64,000 nt of DNA from positions 20,611,685 through 20,675,684 of the forward strand of contig NC_047063.1 of assembly GCF_902459465.1 (NCBI RefSeq). Direction: 5' to 3'. How positions within the stretch are numbered: position 1 is the stretch's first letter; each line of letters begins with the position of its first letter. The notes under the pieces are model-generated. The model saw only the letters and a program-made list of their open reading frames with translations. It did not search any database and was not told the DNA's origin. Both the position numbers and the translations under genes were made by a program. Source of the DNA: Asterias rubens. Its lineage: Eukaryota > Echinodermata > Asteroidea > Forcipulatida > Asteriidae. Of this stretch, positions 1 through 9,469 are shown piece after piece.

Positions 1-163
1 TTAAAAAGTAAAACATATTACGAGTTTTATAACGAAGTTTTGAATTATTTTCTGATCTTATTTTAATATCGGATCAGGAGCCAGTTTTATGAAACGGGAA
101 TTTGGACAAGGTTCCTTTGTATGAACTTAAGTCGTGTCCTTGTTTTTTTACCGGGATGACTAT

Positions 164-1140
164 CAGGGTGTCTAAAAAAAAAGGTAATCCTACTGCAAAT
201 GGTTTGTATGGCCATACTATTGTTTACCAGCAGAAAGCATGCCATCATCTTAAAGCCGAAGCCTTGTGCTTTTCAATGATATATTTGGTCACATGTCAGG
301 GTCACGCATCATGGAGCACCACTGTCTTGAAGTTGTGGTGCAAAAATGCAGTTGGTTCACTTTTGAACCCATGTCATTCTGGCCTTCAGACACAATGGTA
401 TGAAACCAGAAGTTTTTAGGCTAGAGTACACGGAAGCTATTGGAGAAGACCGAGAACCACCAGCAAAGAAAACAAGTGGGTAACTGTGAGAAAGTATGAA
501 GAACACGAGACCAGCCTCAACCTCAACAAAAGAAGTTCAGGAAGGCCAAGGACAACAACATCTCAGGAAAACATCGCTGCCGTACGACATCAACTGATTG
601 TCCACCCACTAGAGCCAAGTGTACGACGAAATGGTGCTGGACTGAGCCTCGCCACTTTTAATCGGATCACTCGTCTGGACCTTCATTTCCATCCGTTCCA
701 CATCCACAACCGTCACAAACTTCTGCCTGCTGATTTTGCAAGAAGACAGACTTTTTTTGTGAGTGGCTTCTTGAGTCTTGAGCGGTGGGAGAGAGATCCA
801 AAGTTTCTGGTGGTTCTCAGTCTGGTAATGCTTCTCCAAAGGCATATTCCATGTATGTAGCCTGCAAATTTCTGGTCTCATAAAATTTCTTGACCACAAA
901 GATTCTCTGTTCTGCCGTTAGCTGAACCATTGTGACAACTTGAGGTTTACACACTGCATTTTTGCACCACAACTTCAAGACGGTGGTGCGTCATGATGCG
1001 TGACCCTGGAATGAAACCAAAGGTATCATAAAAAGCACAATGCTTCGGCTTTAAGACGATGCCATATTTTGTTCTGGTAAACACATATAGTTTTGCCATA
1101 AAAACCATTTACAGTAGGATTACCTTTTTTTTATACCCTG
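164..1140. mobile_element. Fold-back Tc1/mariner-type element in intron, copy 1
   Basis: The element starts CAGGGTGTCTAAAAA and ends in the inverse of nearly the same sequence. The terminal inverted repeats are long (about 200 bp or more), because the stretch around 220-350 is inverted again around 950-1080. TAT lies on both sides, compatible with a TA target. It sits in the intron before the last exon of the glycosyltransferase-like gene, and the same element is at the same place in the second gene copy (26757-27737), so it inserted before the gene duplication. The interior holds a decayed transposase fragment. Confidence 0.8.
486..770 (+). pseudogene. Transposase N-terminal fragment, IS630/Tc1/mariner type
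   Basis: The reading frame contains SGRPRTTTSQENIAAVR, then an HTH-like stretch and DLHFHPFHIHNRHKLLPAD followed by RR. This order (GRPR linker, 'ENI.AVR', then 'DL.FHP..I....LLP.D...R') is that of the N-terminal DNA-binding half of mariner-like transposases. The catalytic DDE/D half is missing and the frame decays near 770, so this is a remnant inside a non-autonomous element. The copy at 27078-27374 is almost identical. Confidence 0.6.
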
Positions 1141-1298
1141 TATACATCATCAAATTCGACCAAGTAAACTGGCGAAATTTTCTGGATATCATGTTTTTAA
1201 CATGAATGCAAAAATTAAATGATTATTTCAGAAATCCTCACGCCTGGAACTGAGTTTTTTTCACATTACAGGTTCTCTTTTTGTCTTTATTGTTTTAG

Positions 1299-1856
1299 GT
1301 AAAAGAGTTCGAGGAAGCATTCGTCAAGTTCCGTGGATACCAGTCCTTCCCTGTAAATATCTTGTTCTCGTACGCATTTTACTTCGAGCATGATCGTTAC
1401 GATTGGCACTTTCGGCTCCCACCAACAATGTCTCTGCAACAGTACAACAAGGAGTTTGTGTCGCCAGGTTTTGGCTTTGAAATAACCGACTTAACACCAG
1501 TAGCGTGCAACACTAAGCACAAACCCTACTACAATCCTAAGCGTATAATTAGTCATTTACAGGGTCACTGTACGGCTATGCACTACATTGGTAAACGACC
1601 TGAACAATGTGAACAATTTCGAGGTAAAACGGACTTTCAGGTTTTCGAACCAAGACGGTTAGGGAAACATAAGATTGCCCAGTGGTGTGAAGGGGCAATC
1701 AAAAACCGGGCAGCATGTGCCGCAGTCAGTGATGCTTATTATAAGAATGTTGCAAAACACGTCCAATTTGGACTCAATAACTTTGATCTAAACAAAGTTA
1801 AAAATGTTGAAAAGGCCGCCATGGAAATGAATCTTACTTGCCGCAAGTTTGAATAG
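1299..1856 (+). CDS. Glycosyltransferase-like protein, last exon (gene copy 1, 5' exon outside window)
   Basis: This is the last coding exon of a two-exon gene whose first exon lies upstream of the window; position 1 corresponds to 26598, just inside the intron of the second copy. The exon begins after a TTGTTTTAG acceptor with VKEFEEAFVKF and ends at a TAG, giving 185 residues. It includes FSYAFYFEHDRYDWH, a cysteine-containing middle part and a lysine-rich C-terminus ending NLTCRKFE. Compared with copy 2 (27896-28453) about 20 codons differ in amino acid and only two silently, while the adjacent intron is almost identical. The family is not recognised by name. Glycosyltransferase-like is inferred from a DxD-type motif in exon 1 of copy 2. 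Confidence 0.75.
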   Translation, partial: VKEFEEAFVKFRGYQSFPVNILFSYAFYFEHDRYDWHFRLPPTMSLQQYNKEFVSPGFGFEITDLTPVACNTKHKPYYNPKRIISHLQGHCTAMHYIGKRPEQCEQFRGKTDFQVFEPRRLGKHKIAQWCEGAIKNRAACAAVSDAYYKNVAKHVQFGLNNFDLNKVKNVEKAAMEMNLTCRKFE

Positions 1857-1940
1857 TTAAATTAGAAAAGTTAAAAAGACTGGTCTTTGACAAATTACCA
1901 TACGTGTATATTCCCTACTTTTTAAAATCCCTTTTGCAGC

Positions 1941-2293
1941 CATTATACACTTTCGGAACAGGTTTACAAATAACTTAAAGGGTTTATAGAAGGTATTTGT
2001 GAAAGACTTCTCTTGAATTATTATTCCATGACATGCTTTAATTTTTGAGAAAACATTAAAACCTTATCAATTCTCGATATCGAGAATTACGGATTTATTT
2101 TAAACACATGTCATGACAATGCGAAACGTGCGGAAACAAGGGTGGGTTTTCCCCGGTTTTTTTTTCTTCTCCCGACTCCGATGACTTATTGAGCCTAAAG
2201 TTTCACAGGTTTGTTATTATTTTTATATATAAGTTGTGATACACGAAGTGTGGGCTTTGGACATTACCTTTTACCGAAAGTGTCCAATGGCTA
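1941..2293. repeat. MITE-like repeat, 'CAATGGCTTT' family, copy 1
   Basis: This stretch carries the recurring blocks TTCGGAACAG, TTATTCCATGACATG, CGATATCGAGAATTACGG, ACACATGTCATGACA and GAAAGTGTCCAATGGCT. The same order occurs at 28530-28868 and 37535-37880, and inverted at 15951-16288. It is non-coding. Its right end runs straight into a tRNA-derived SINE-like sequence. Confidence 0.65.
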
Positions 2294-2545
2294 TAAGAGC
2301 ACCGAATTCAAACTCTGGTGTTTCTGATCAGCAAAATGTGGGTTCGAATCCCCAGCCGTGACACTTTTATCTTTAGCAAGACACATAACCATTGCTTCGT
2401 CCTTTGGATGGGATGTAACGCATGTAAAAGAACACAGTGCACTTATTGAAAAGAGAAGGGGTTCGCCCCGGGTGTTCCTGGCTATGGCTGATGTATGCGC
2501 CGCAGCACCTTGTATACCCTTAGGTGCTAATGAGTCTTAGAACTC
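2290..2545 (+). repeat. tRNA-derived SINE-like sequence, copy 1
   Basis: A degenerate A-box region (GGCTATAAGAGCACCGAATT) is followed by a B box, GGGTTCGAATCC near 2340, and CCGTGACAC. This is the layout of a pol III promoter from a leucine or serine tRNA-type SINE. The body continues to the duplication-shared flank. The same unit is at 28865-29120, and related ones are at 41376-41736 (inverted) and 51362-51465. It cannot fold as a true tRNA gene. Confidence 0.55.
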
Positions 2546-2941
2546 ATCACTAAAACAACATACACACACAAAATGAATGGTAAAAAAAAAGTGTTTAAAA
2601 TAGAATTGGTAAAATATTACACAATGTGGGTAAAATATTACTAAATGAAAATACATAACTATCTTGTAAGTAAAAATTGTCTTGTTTTCAATGTATTCTG
2701 GTTGTTTTACCAGAACTGTGTAATCTTTTACCAGAATTATTTAACCTTGGTCAAGATTGTACCGAGCGCAAGAAGTTTTACCAAATTTGGCGTAAGATGT
2801 TCATAACGTTGTGTAAACATTACCGACTTAGGGGGTATAATTCCCACGTGCAGGCGCCACGCACGGCCGGAAACGTAGTCATCGCGATGTTGCTTGCGCT
2901 GCCTTAGTTACTTACTCCAATCCTCTATGCTACAACTAGCG

Positions 2942-3032
2942 ATGACAGCTGACGTTCGTGCGTTAGAGATGGAAAGGATGAAACAAAACTTGTGTGACTG
3001 GGGCTTTGGAAGTCTGGTACAAATATTCGAAG
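2942..3032 (+). pseudogene. First coding exon of a SAM-domain (SAMD3-like) gene, inside the insertion
   Basis: An ATG opens MTADVRALEMERMKQNLCDW, followed by GFGSLVQIFE, then a GAAG/GTATTT splice donor (phase 1). The 'L..WGF.SL...F' pattern is the first helix region of a SAM domain, and the position at the N-terminus matches the uncharacterised 'SAMD3-like' proteins that are numerous in fish and marine invertebrates. GC-rich sequence with several CpGs lies just upstream (2840-2940), compatible with a promoter. The rest of the SAM domain is not found downstream, so this is a gene remnant. Naming is by motif recall, not by search. Confidence 0.5.
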
Positions 3033-3853
3033 GTATTTATTAGTTTATAGACCAACTTGATCACAATTTCGAATTAATTGCTTCTGCTGATTTTGATTTT
3101 GTAAACATGATGACCATTTGAGCATCCTTTTTTTTTGACATGCACAATTAAATTATATCATGGCTACCAACATACACATGATTGATACACGTGAATGTGT
3201 GCATGGTGTCATGTCAAAAGTAAAACAAACTCGTAGTCTATAGCTAAAGAGTAGACTGATGATGTAGGCCTAGCTGTTTCTAGCTTTCACTGTTTTCAGA
3301 AAAAAAAAATGGGTGGGCTTGGGCCTCGGTGTGCTAAATCATGGAGCAATGGATGGGGGAGGGGTGAGTACAGGGCAGGGACTTATTATCCAGGCCACAT
3401 GGGGCTAGGGCCTATAATAATATAAGTTAACTTATACTACGGGTGCGGCGTTGACATTCGCTGTGCTAATACGACCGTTTAGTGGGGTTGGGGCCTAGGT
3501 AGCTCTACAAAGTCGAGCGTAGGACACGTAACACTCCACTGACTTGGCTTGGGTGACCCACGGAATAAGAAAAAGGCCCCCCCAAAAAACTAAACAAAAA
3601 ACAAACAAACAGCGAGGTACAGAAAACACAAATGAGAAAGACAGTTAGGCCTAGCCCGATGGATCAATACGTTCATCATGACATTCCCTCGGACCCTCGG
3701 GTCATGGCTAACTTGCTTCTCATTTGTGTTTTCTGTGCCTGTTTTTGTGGGATTTTTCTCTTCTTCTGTAGGTCACCAAAGCCAATTCGGTGGAGCTAAC
3801 AATGTTTATAAGGGATTTTTTTTATGCAAGGTTTTTTCTTTGTACTTCCTCAG

Positions 3854-4174
3854 GAAAACATGAGCCTGGATCAATATCTGAAGGAGATTGACTGCAAGTC
3901 GCATTCTCAGCCATACATCCTAGGACTTGGTGGAACTCCCATTTCACCACAGCAAGTATTCGTTGTCATCGAAAGGAAGGCTATGCTGCAACCATCGCTT
4001 ACCAAGGCCCTTGATGTGTGCTTTAAGTTGTATTTTGTATGCGATCTACAGTAGCAGGATAAGTGCTATGGTGCTTGGGAGTTTCTTGAAGCGGTTGTGT
4101 ATGGCATAAAGGGAAAAGCAGTTAAAAGCAGCACAATCAGGGATTTCCGAGCATTCTGCTCCATCAAAATGTGA
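3854..4174 (+). pseudogene. Last coding exon of a SAMD3-like gene with one in-frame stop
   Basis: After a CTTCCTCAG acceptor the frame reads ENMSLDQYLKEIDCKSH, SQPYILGLGG, VFVVIERKAMLQPSLTKALD, VCFKLYFVCDLQ, an in-frame TAG (4052-4054), then CYGAWEFLEAVVYGIKGKA and a natural TGA at 4172. The arrangement 'QPY..G.G.....VFVV......KA.DVCFKL', a 'C...W.FL...VYGI' block and a short tail matches the C-terminal end of SAMD3-like uncharacterised proteins. The TAG replaces the position where an aromatic residue is expected. Together with 2942-3032 it suggests one gene reduced to its first and last exons. Confidence 0.5.
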
Positions 4175-5146
4175 GCTCTTCACAAGTTCATGGTGTTTCA
4201 GGTTTTCAAAAAGTTAAGTTAATAACCAAGTTTACTAAAAGAATGCCTAAGAGCTAAAAGTTCTTGTCTTTATTTACATGCAAGCTAGAAAAAAACCTAA
4301 CTGTGTTTTATCTGACTATTGACTTATGTTTAATGCTGTAAGCTTTTGTAAGAGTCTGTTTTGATATAGGACATACATGTTGCCCTTTACTGATGTAGTA
4401 TTATTAAGTATTGTATGTTCAGTGCTAGCCAAGTCCGACAGGAGCAGGCTTGAAAATATAAATTCTCGCTAATAATTCTTGGACTGCATTGACGATAGAA
4501 GACTGACAATTAATACTATATTGGTGAAAGGAAAATCTCAATATCAACTAGACATTAGGCGTTTGTGAACAAACACAAAGCTGTTCCGTGTTCTTTTGCT
4601 TTGATTTTGTGTTAACATTACCAAGGAGTCTATAACTGAAAAAAAGTTTGAAAAATACTGTACAGTGTCTTGAGTTACGGTGCCACTTCATGGGGTCACG
4701 GTATTACCTAAGGCTAATCTCTAACGCCCAAGGAGTCTGTAACTGAAAAAAGTTAGAAAATCGGTTGTGTAGTTCTTGAGATATGGTGCCACTTCTGGTT
4801 GACCCGGAAGTAGAGATCAACTTGGGGTCATGGATTTTCAAAGTTTATTTTTAATGCCTTAGGAGGATAAAACTGAACAAACAGGTTTGAAAATCGGTTG
4901 TATAGTACTTGGCGTATGGTCCCACTTCCGGTTCACCCGGACGTAGAGGCCAGCCAACATGGGGTCACGAGTTTTCACAGTAAATATTAATGTCAAGGAG
5001 TCTGTAAGTGAAAACAAATTGAAAATCGGTTGAGTAGTTCTTGAGATATGGTCCCACTTCCGGTTGACCCGGAAGTAGAGGTCAAATTGAGGTCACGGTT
5101 TTTCCAAATTTTTCTCCTATCCCCAAGGAGTCTTATAACTACAAAC

Positions 5147-5541
5147 AGTCGACATTCTTAAAGAAGAATGTCGTCTTCCTGTGATAATTGATCTCGGAAT
5201 GTCGACATCCTAAAAGTAGGATGTCGTCTTCCTGTGATAATTTATCTCGGGATGTCGACATCCTAAAAGTAGGATGTCGTCTTGCTGTGATAATTTATCT
5301 CGGTATGTCGACATCCTAAACGTCAGTTGTCATCTTCCTGTGATAATTTATCTCGGGAAGTCGACATTCTAAAAGAAGAATGTCGTCTTCCTGTGATAAT
5401 TTATCTCGGAATGTCGATATCCCAAAAGTAGGATGTCGTCTTGCTGTGATAATTTATCTCGGGAAGTCGACATCCTAAAATTAGGATGTCGTCTTCCTGT
5501 GATAATTTATCTCGGGAAGTCGACATCCCGAAAGTAGGATT
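5147..5541. repeat. 53 bp minisatellite with hairpin units
   Basis: About seven and a half units of roughly 53 bp. Each unit has a small inverted repeat (GTCGACATCCT, 3-5 bases, AGGATGTCG) followed by TCTTCCTGTGATAATTTATC. Units differ at a few positions, including paired changes on both sides of the stem (ATTCT with AGAAT; ATCCT with AGGAT). The same array is present in the other two copies of the host element, shorter in the third. Confidence 0.9.
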
Positions 5542-6924
5542 TCTTTTGTTGAAAGGATTTTACTTGTATACGTTTTGTTAACTAGTATTACATTTCCAAC
5601 AATATTTCTAATATTCATGGTCATAAACTACGTTAAACTAAAATAATGGACGAAACAAAATGTCCCACGTAAAACTCCATAAGGTTTGGAACATAATGGT
5701 CCCGCAAGTTCAAATACGCGCGAGACTTGCTTAGTCTACACAGAAGGTAATAAATAATTTATTACAAGCAATTGCAATCGTACAATAATAGAAAAAAAAA
5801 CTAAAAATCAATGCAAAACACCTTAACGAGTACGGACCCCCCCCCTTTTCTAACGAAGAAAGCAATGTAAGCAATTCTATTTAGTGGGTGTAATCTTATG
5901 TAGCGGCAAAACAATTCAAATTTACAGGAAGAACAAACACAAAAACAGTTAGCGTAAAATAAAACTGAACCATATATTTAAATGAAACAGATAAACAAAA
6001 TACCCAAAATAAATACTAGAGAAATTGGTTCACGGGTTCGTTGAATAATGTGGCGATAACAACTTTTATCCTCTTGATCACCATCAGCCCCATGTATAAT
6101 AAACTTCAAGGGCTGACGATTGCACTTTTGGTATTGTCATTGTTAAACTCCGGTTCCATTGTGTGCTGTCTGTTACCCTCCACACATAGATTTTCTTGTG
6201 AATAGTAGCTGTGTATGATTCATGGTTCGCTGAATAACGTGGCAATAACAAACTTTTATCATTTTGAACTGAATGCTTGATTTATTATCTAGAGGTAAAT
6301 GCTTGAGGCCAGTAAGAGTATTGTGCACGTACACCATGTAGTTTTTGTTGAAAACCGTTTGCTAACAGCCATTTATGTTACTCTTTGAAATAAAATCAGA
6401 AAAGTTATAAGTTTGCTTGTTGCATAAAATTAAATTGAAGATGATGCCTGAATTGATTTTTCACAATCAGAGTTGGACTCTAGACTGACGTGTTGGACTC
6501 CTTGAACACTCCAAGTGGTTCAATAGGTAGTGCAATTCCAATACTTATGCTGATGTTCTCATGATGTCAGCATCAACAGGAAGTTCCAACAACTTTGTCC
6601 CCTTGTACAATTAAATATGCAAATATGGGTCACGTGGTTAATTAATTACGATTTTAATTTTTTTTGGGGGTCGCTGGTTTGATGTTTGATCTAGTATAAG
6701 TTGATTTCACAGAACTCTTAACCACCAAACTCTGCGCTTATGATCACCATTTTTCGCTTACTGAGTTTTTAAACATCATCGTGTCATGCATGCACACAGG
6801 TTATGTTGGGCTAACATTTGAGAAAAAGAAAAGGCAACACTATCGATATAAAGATAAGAATCAAACTTAAATATTACAAAAGAAATATATTGTTAGTTTT
6901 GGGGGATAAACAAATATTGATTTC

Positions 6925-6999
6925 GGACGGAGATTCGAACTCGCAATTCTCAGGAGCGTAGTCGCGACTGATGACCACTAGGCTAGAAGGGCACTATGT
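6925..6999 (-). repeat. tRNA-like segment inside Helentron-like repeat
   Basis: Read on the minus strand it has TAGCCTAGTGGTCA, matching a pol III A box, and GAGTTCGAATCTC, matching a B box, about 35 bases apart. It resembles a degenerate tRNA or SINE head. The same segment is at 55005-55075. There is no acceptor-stem pairing good enough for a functional tRNA. Confidence 0.45.
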
Positions 7000-7154
7000 A
7001 AAAATGGTGGGTTTTTACATGTGTGCATCAACAGAGGGGATTATGATCCGGCGAAATAATTCTCGTTTCATGTTTTTGCGACCATTGTCACTAAATATGA
7101 ACTGCTAAAAACGCCTATAACTATTAAGAAGGGTTGAAATGTAGTATTAGATGC

Positions 7155-7202
7155 CTTTAGGGGTTTTTGACGACGACGTCGATGTCGTCAAAAATCCCTA
7201 TC
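7155..7202. repeat. Hairpin in Helentron-like repeat
   Basis: An inverted repeat: AGGGGTTTTTGACGACGACG pairs with the inverse around CGATGTCGTCAAAAATCCCT. The third element copy has the same hairpin near 55238-55282, with the first arm extended. It is a structural feature of the repeat, not a terminator for a gene in this window. Confidence 0.7.
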
Positions 7203-8023
7203 TAATTACGTACGTTCGTTTTAACGAAAACCCATGCACAGAGTAATTGGTCCAGAACGCGGTTAGAAAAACAAGGACAAATTTAACGCACGTTCTAACT
7301 AAAATCCTAAATTAATGTCCGTACTTTGTGCGTGTACAGAGTTATGTGTCCAGAACGCGGGTAGGAAACAAAATACTATAGACTCCTCTCAAGAAGTTAA
7401 CAACTCATATAGGTACATACTGTGTTGTATTACCAAATAGAATATTTCACAATAACATGAAAGTGACTGCATCAAGTTTACAAATTAAAAATTCAAATGA
7501 AGATCACGTGGTTAATTAATTAAGAATTTTGACATTTGTGACATTTAGAATTAAGCTTATGTTCTAAGCTTCAATTTGATATTATGATTTAACTCTTTTA
7601 ACCTTGTGGTTTGGGAGATTAGGAATAAACAAAAAACGTGTACAAATGCAATGGGGTTTTAGGCGGAAACAAAGAATAATAATAAAAACAATAAAAATCT
7701 AGACGAAAACAAAACCTGTTCCGACGGTAGTTCGGAACAGCTAAAAATGTACACCTCCCCAACATAAAAACAAAACAATTATCAGTCCAAGAATGTTCTC
7801 AACAATTTACATGTGTCAGTAAAAAAGTACTTCAGACCATTTTTTTTCAGCAGATTACCAAAAAAAAAATAATAATAAATAACCAATGACTTTTTTATAC
7901 CCCCACCCCTCAAAAAAGTAATAGCCATTTTGCCTTTGAGTTTTTTACACATAGAAATGGATGTACGCATAGAACTCAAAGACATAATACAAGGTGTTAA
8001 ATCAATTCATCAATAAGAGGTAA

Positions 8024-8084
8024 AACCTAAATCCCATAATTAAAGTGTTTATAAACACTTTAATTATGGGATTCAGGTTTTCTG
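8024..8084. repeat. Near-perfect palindrome in the 6.2 kb insertion
   Basis: Arms of about 27 bases (AAACCTAAATCCCATAATTA...) meet almost without a loop at GTGTTTATAAACAC. Such cruciform-prone sequence is typical of a tiny fold-back repeat. No coding potential. Confidence 0.75.
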
Positions 8085-8803
8085 TGGGTTTTTTGTATTT
8101 TGAACTCCTTTTTCTATGACCAGTTGATCTGGTTTTGTTACACATGTTGACCTATAACTGTTTTGGTGTCTTACTGTTGTTACAAATCAAAACTGAAATA
8201 TGTGGACAAACAGTACTGTTTTCAGTACATGTTAACTTTAAAAGATTGCCAAATCCTGCAATGCAATTCTTTGTATACTGAATTATTTTACAATAAGTAA
8301 TTGAGAATAAATTGAAGTTTTATATTTATAAATTTCTTGTCCATGTGTGGATTTACTTCACTTTCTTTGAACATTTTATTTTACCTTTTTATTAACCTTT
8401 TTTTATTTGTTATACCTGAAGATTAAGTAAATCTTTACATCGTGTAAAAGTAAAAAATTAGTTTCTTTTGCACAGTAAATAGAAAAACTACCTAAAATAT
8501 TAGTAAAATGTTAACATGGGGAAATAGTAAAACAAAAATTACAATGTAAAATTCGAGACATTCTACATAAAAACTATGTTGTTTTTTACCATCAGAATTT
8601 GTAAGATTTTACCTAATGGCTTTTACCACGATATTAGGTAAATTAAGGAACATAGTTTCGAGGTAAAAGTTTACAAAACTTCTATGAAAAACCTTACCCA
8701 ACCCCTGTTATGTAAAATTTTACATAACTATTAGAAGGTTCGTATGGCACATTGCAATTATGTAAAATTTTACACAACCTGTGTAATTTTTTCTGTGTGT
8801 GTA

Positions 8804-9465
8804 GTGTTTTCTGAAAGTTTGTATAATACTCAGCACGACTACCTTGTTTGGTAGATACGTGCACTATATAAGACTTCGATACCATTATTATTATGATTAT
8901 GAACGATATAGGCATAATGTTCTGAGCTACATCAATTCAATTTTACTAATTCAATTCAATTCAATTTAATTCGACATTTGCGGTGACAACAGCTATCAAT
9001 CAAGAAAAATTGTATCTGATTCGTTCGACTCTTGCAAATGAACAAATACTAAGAAACAGATTAGGTTTAAATGAGAGAAACAAGATGGCTGCACATCAGC
9101 CAGATCAAGGTCTGTGCCTTTACTTCAAGCCTCGGTTTGAATGCCTGGTTGTCATTATAAAAAAACAAGATGGATGCACAAATGAAGATTCTCCTCATTA
9201 AAGAGATCAATACAGGATTAAAGCTATATAATTCTTTATCAATGTTAATTAATAAAGTAATAATTTAAAGGGATGCTGTAGTGAATTAAAATAAAACAGT
9301 TAATTTTGCTGTCAGTTATTTCTGATATAGTATTGAACATCAATACAATGTGTTTTGTTTATTCCCGACATATCTGACTTGCGTAATTAGCGAATAAGTC
9401 ATGCCCCCCCCCCTTTGTGGATTGTTACCAACCCCCTACCATCAACGTCAAGTCGGGAATTCAAA
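8804..9465. repeat. Flank shared with the second gene copy (segmental duplication)
   Basis: From 8804 to about 9465 the sequence matches 29150-30205, apart from a 414 bp insertion in the second copy and a roughly 60 bp length difference near 9222. It contains TTCAATTCAATTCAATTTAA and a non-coding block around 9070-9200 that also recurs inverted near 49490-49640. The match stops after TTCAAACAT, where the minisatellite begins in this copy. Confidence 0.85.
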
Positions 9466-9469
9466 CATT

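Larger units (their letters stand above)
4548..7745. mobile_element. 3.2 kb Helentron-like repeat, copy A (nested)
   Basis: One of three long copies (also 23418-25364 and 52646-55838); a 5' fragment is inverted at 30900-31348. All start CTAGACATTAGG and continue with the near-palindrome GTGTTTGTGAACAAACAC and AGCTGTTCCG. All end with a hairpin built from CTGTTCCGAC/GTCGGAACAG followed by CTAAA. The terminal inverted motif (AGCTGTTCCG / CGGAACAGCT) sits some 30 bp in at the 5' end but almost at the 3' tip. Such asymmetric inverted repeats plus a 3' hairpin are features of Helentron/Helitron2-type non-autonomous elements. No Rep or helicase frame is present. The interior holds about 110 bp subrepeats, a 53 bp minisatellite and a tRNA-like segment. 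Confidence 0.6.
2563..8801. mobile_element. 6.2 kb TA-flanked insertion carrying SAM-domain gene remnants and a nested repeat
   Basis: The ends are inverted: CACACACAAAA on the left and the inverse of CACACACAGAAAAAATTAC on the right. TA lies on both sides (2561-2562 and 8802-8803). The paralogous flank at 29140-29160 lacks the whole block and keeps the uninterrupted site CAACATAATGTTTTCTG, so both borders are defined to the base. Both ends are rich in GGTAAAATATTAC/GTAAAATTTTAC-type subterminal motifs. No transposase is visible. Inside are two exon-like pieces of a SAM-domain gene (2942-3032, 3854-4174) and a complete 3.2 kb repeat (4548-7745). It is probably a non-autonomous DNA transposon; the superfamily is uncertain. 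Confidence 0.75.

Noticed and set aside
2290..2365. Functional tRNA gene
   Set aside because: B box present but acceptor and D stems do not pair; it is a SINE head duplicated with its flank.
5147..5541. Regular repeats that could be taken for a CRISPR array
   Set aside because: The whole 53 bp unit repeats without unique spacers, it is inside a dispersed element, and the genome is eukaryotic.
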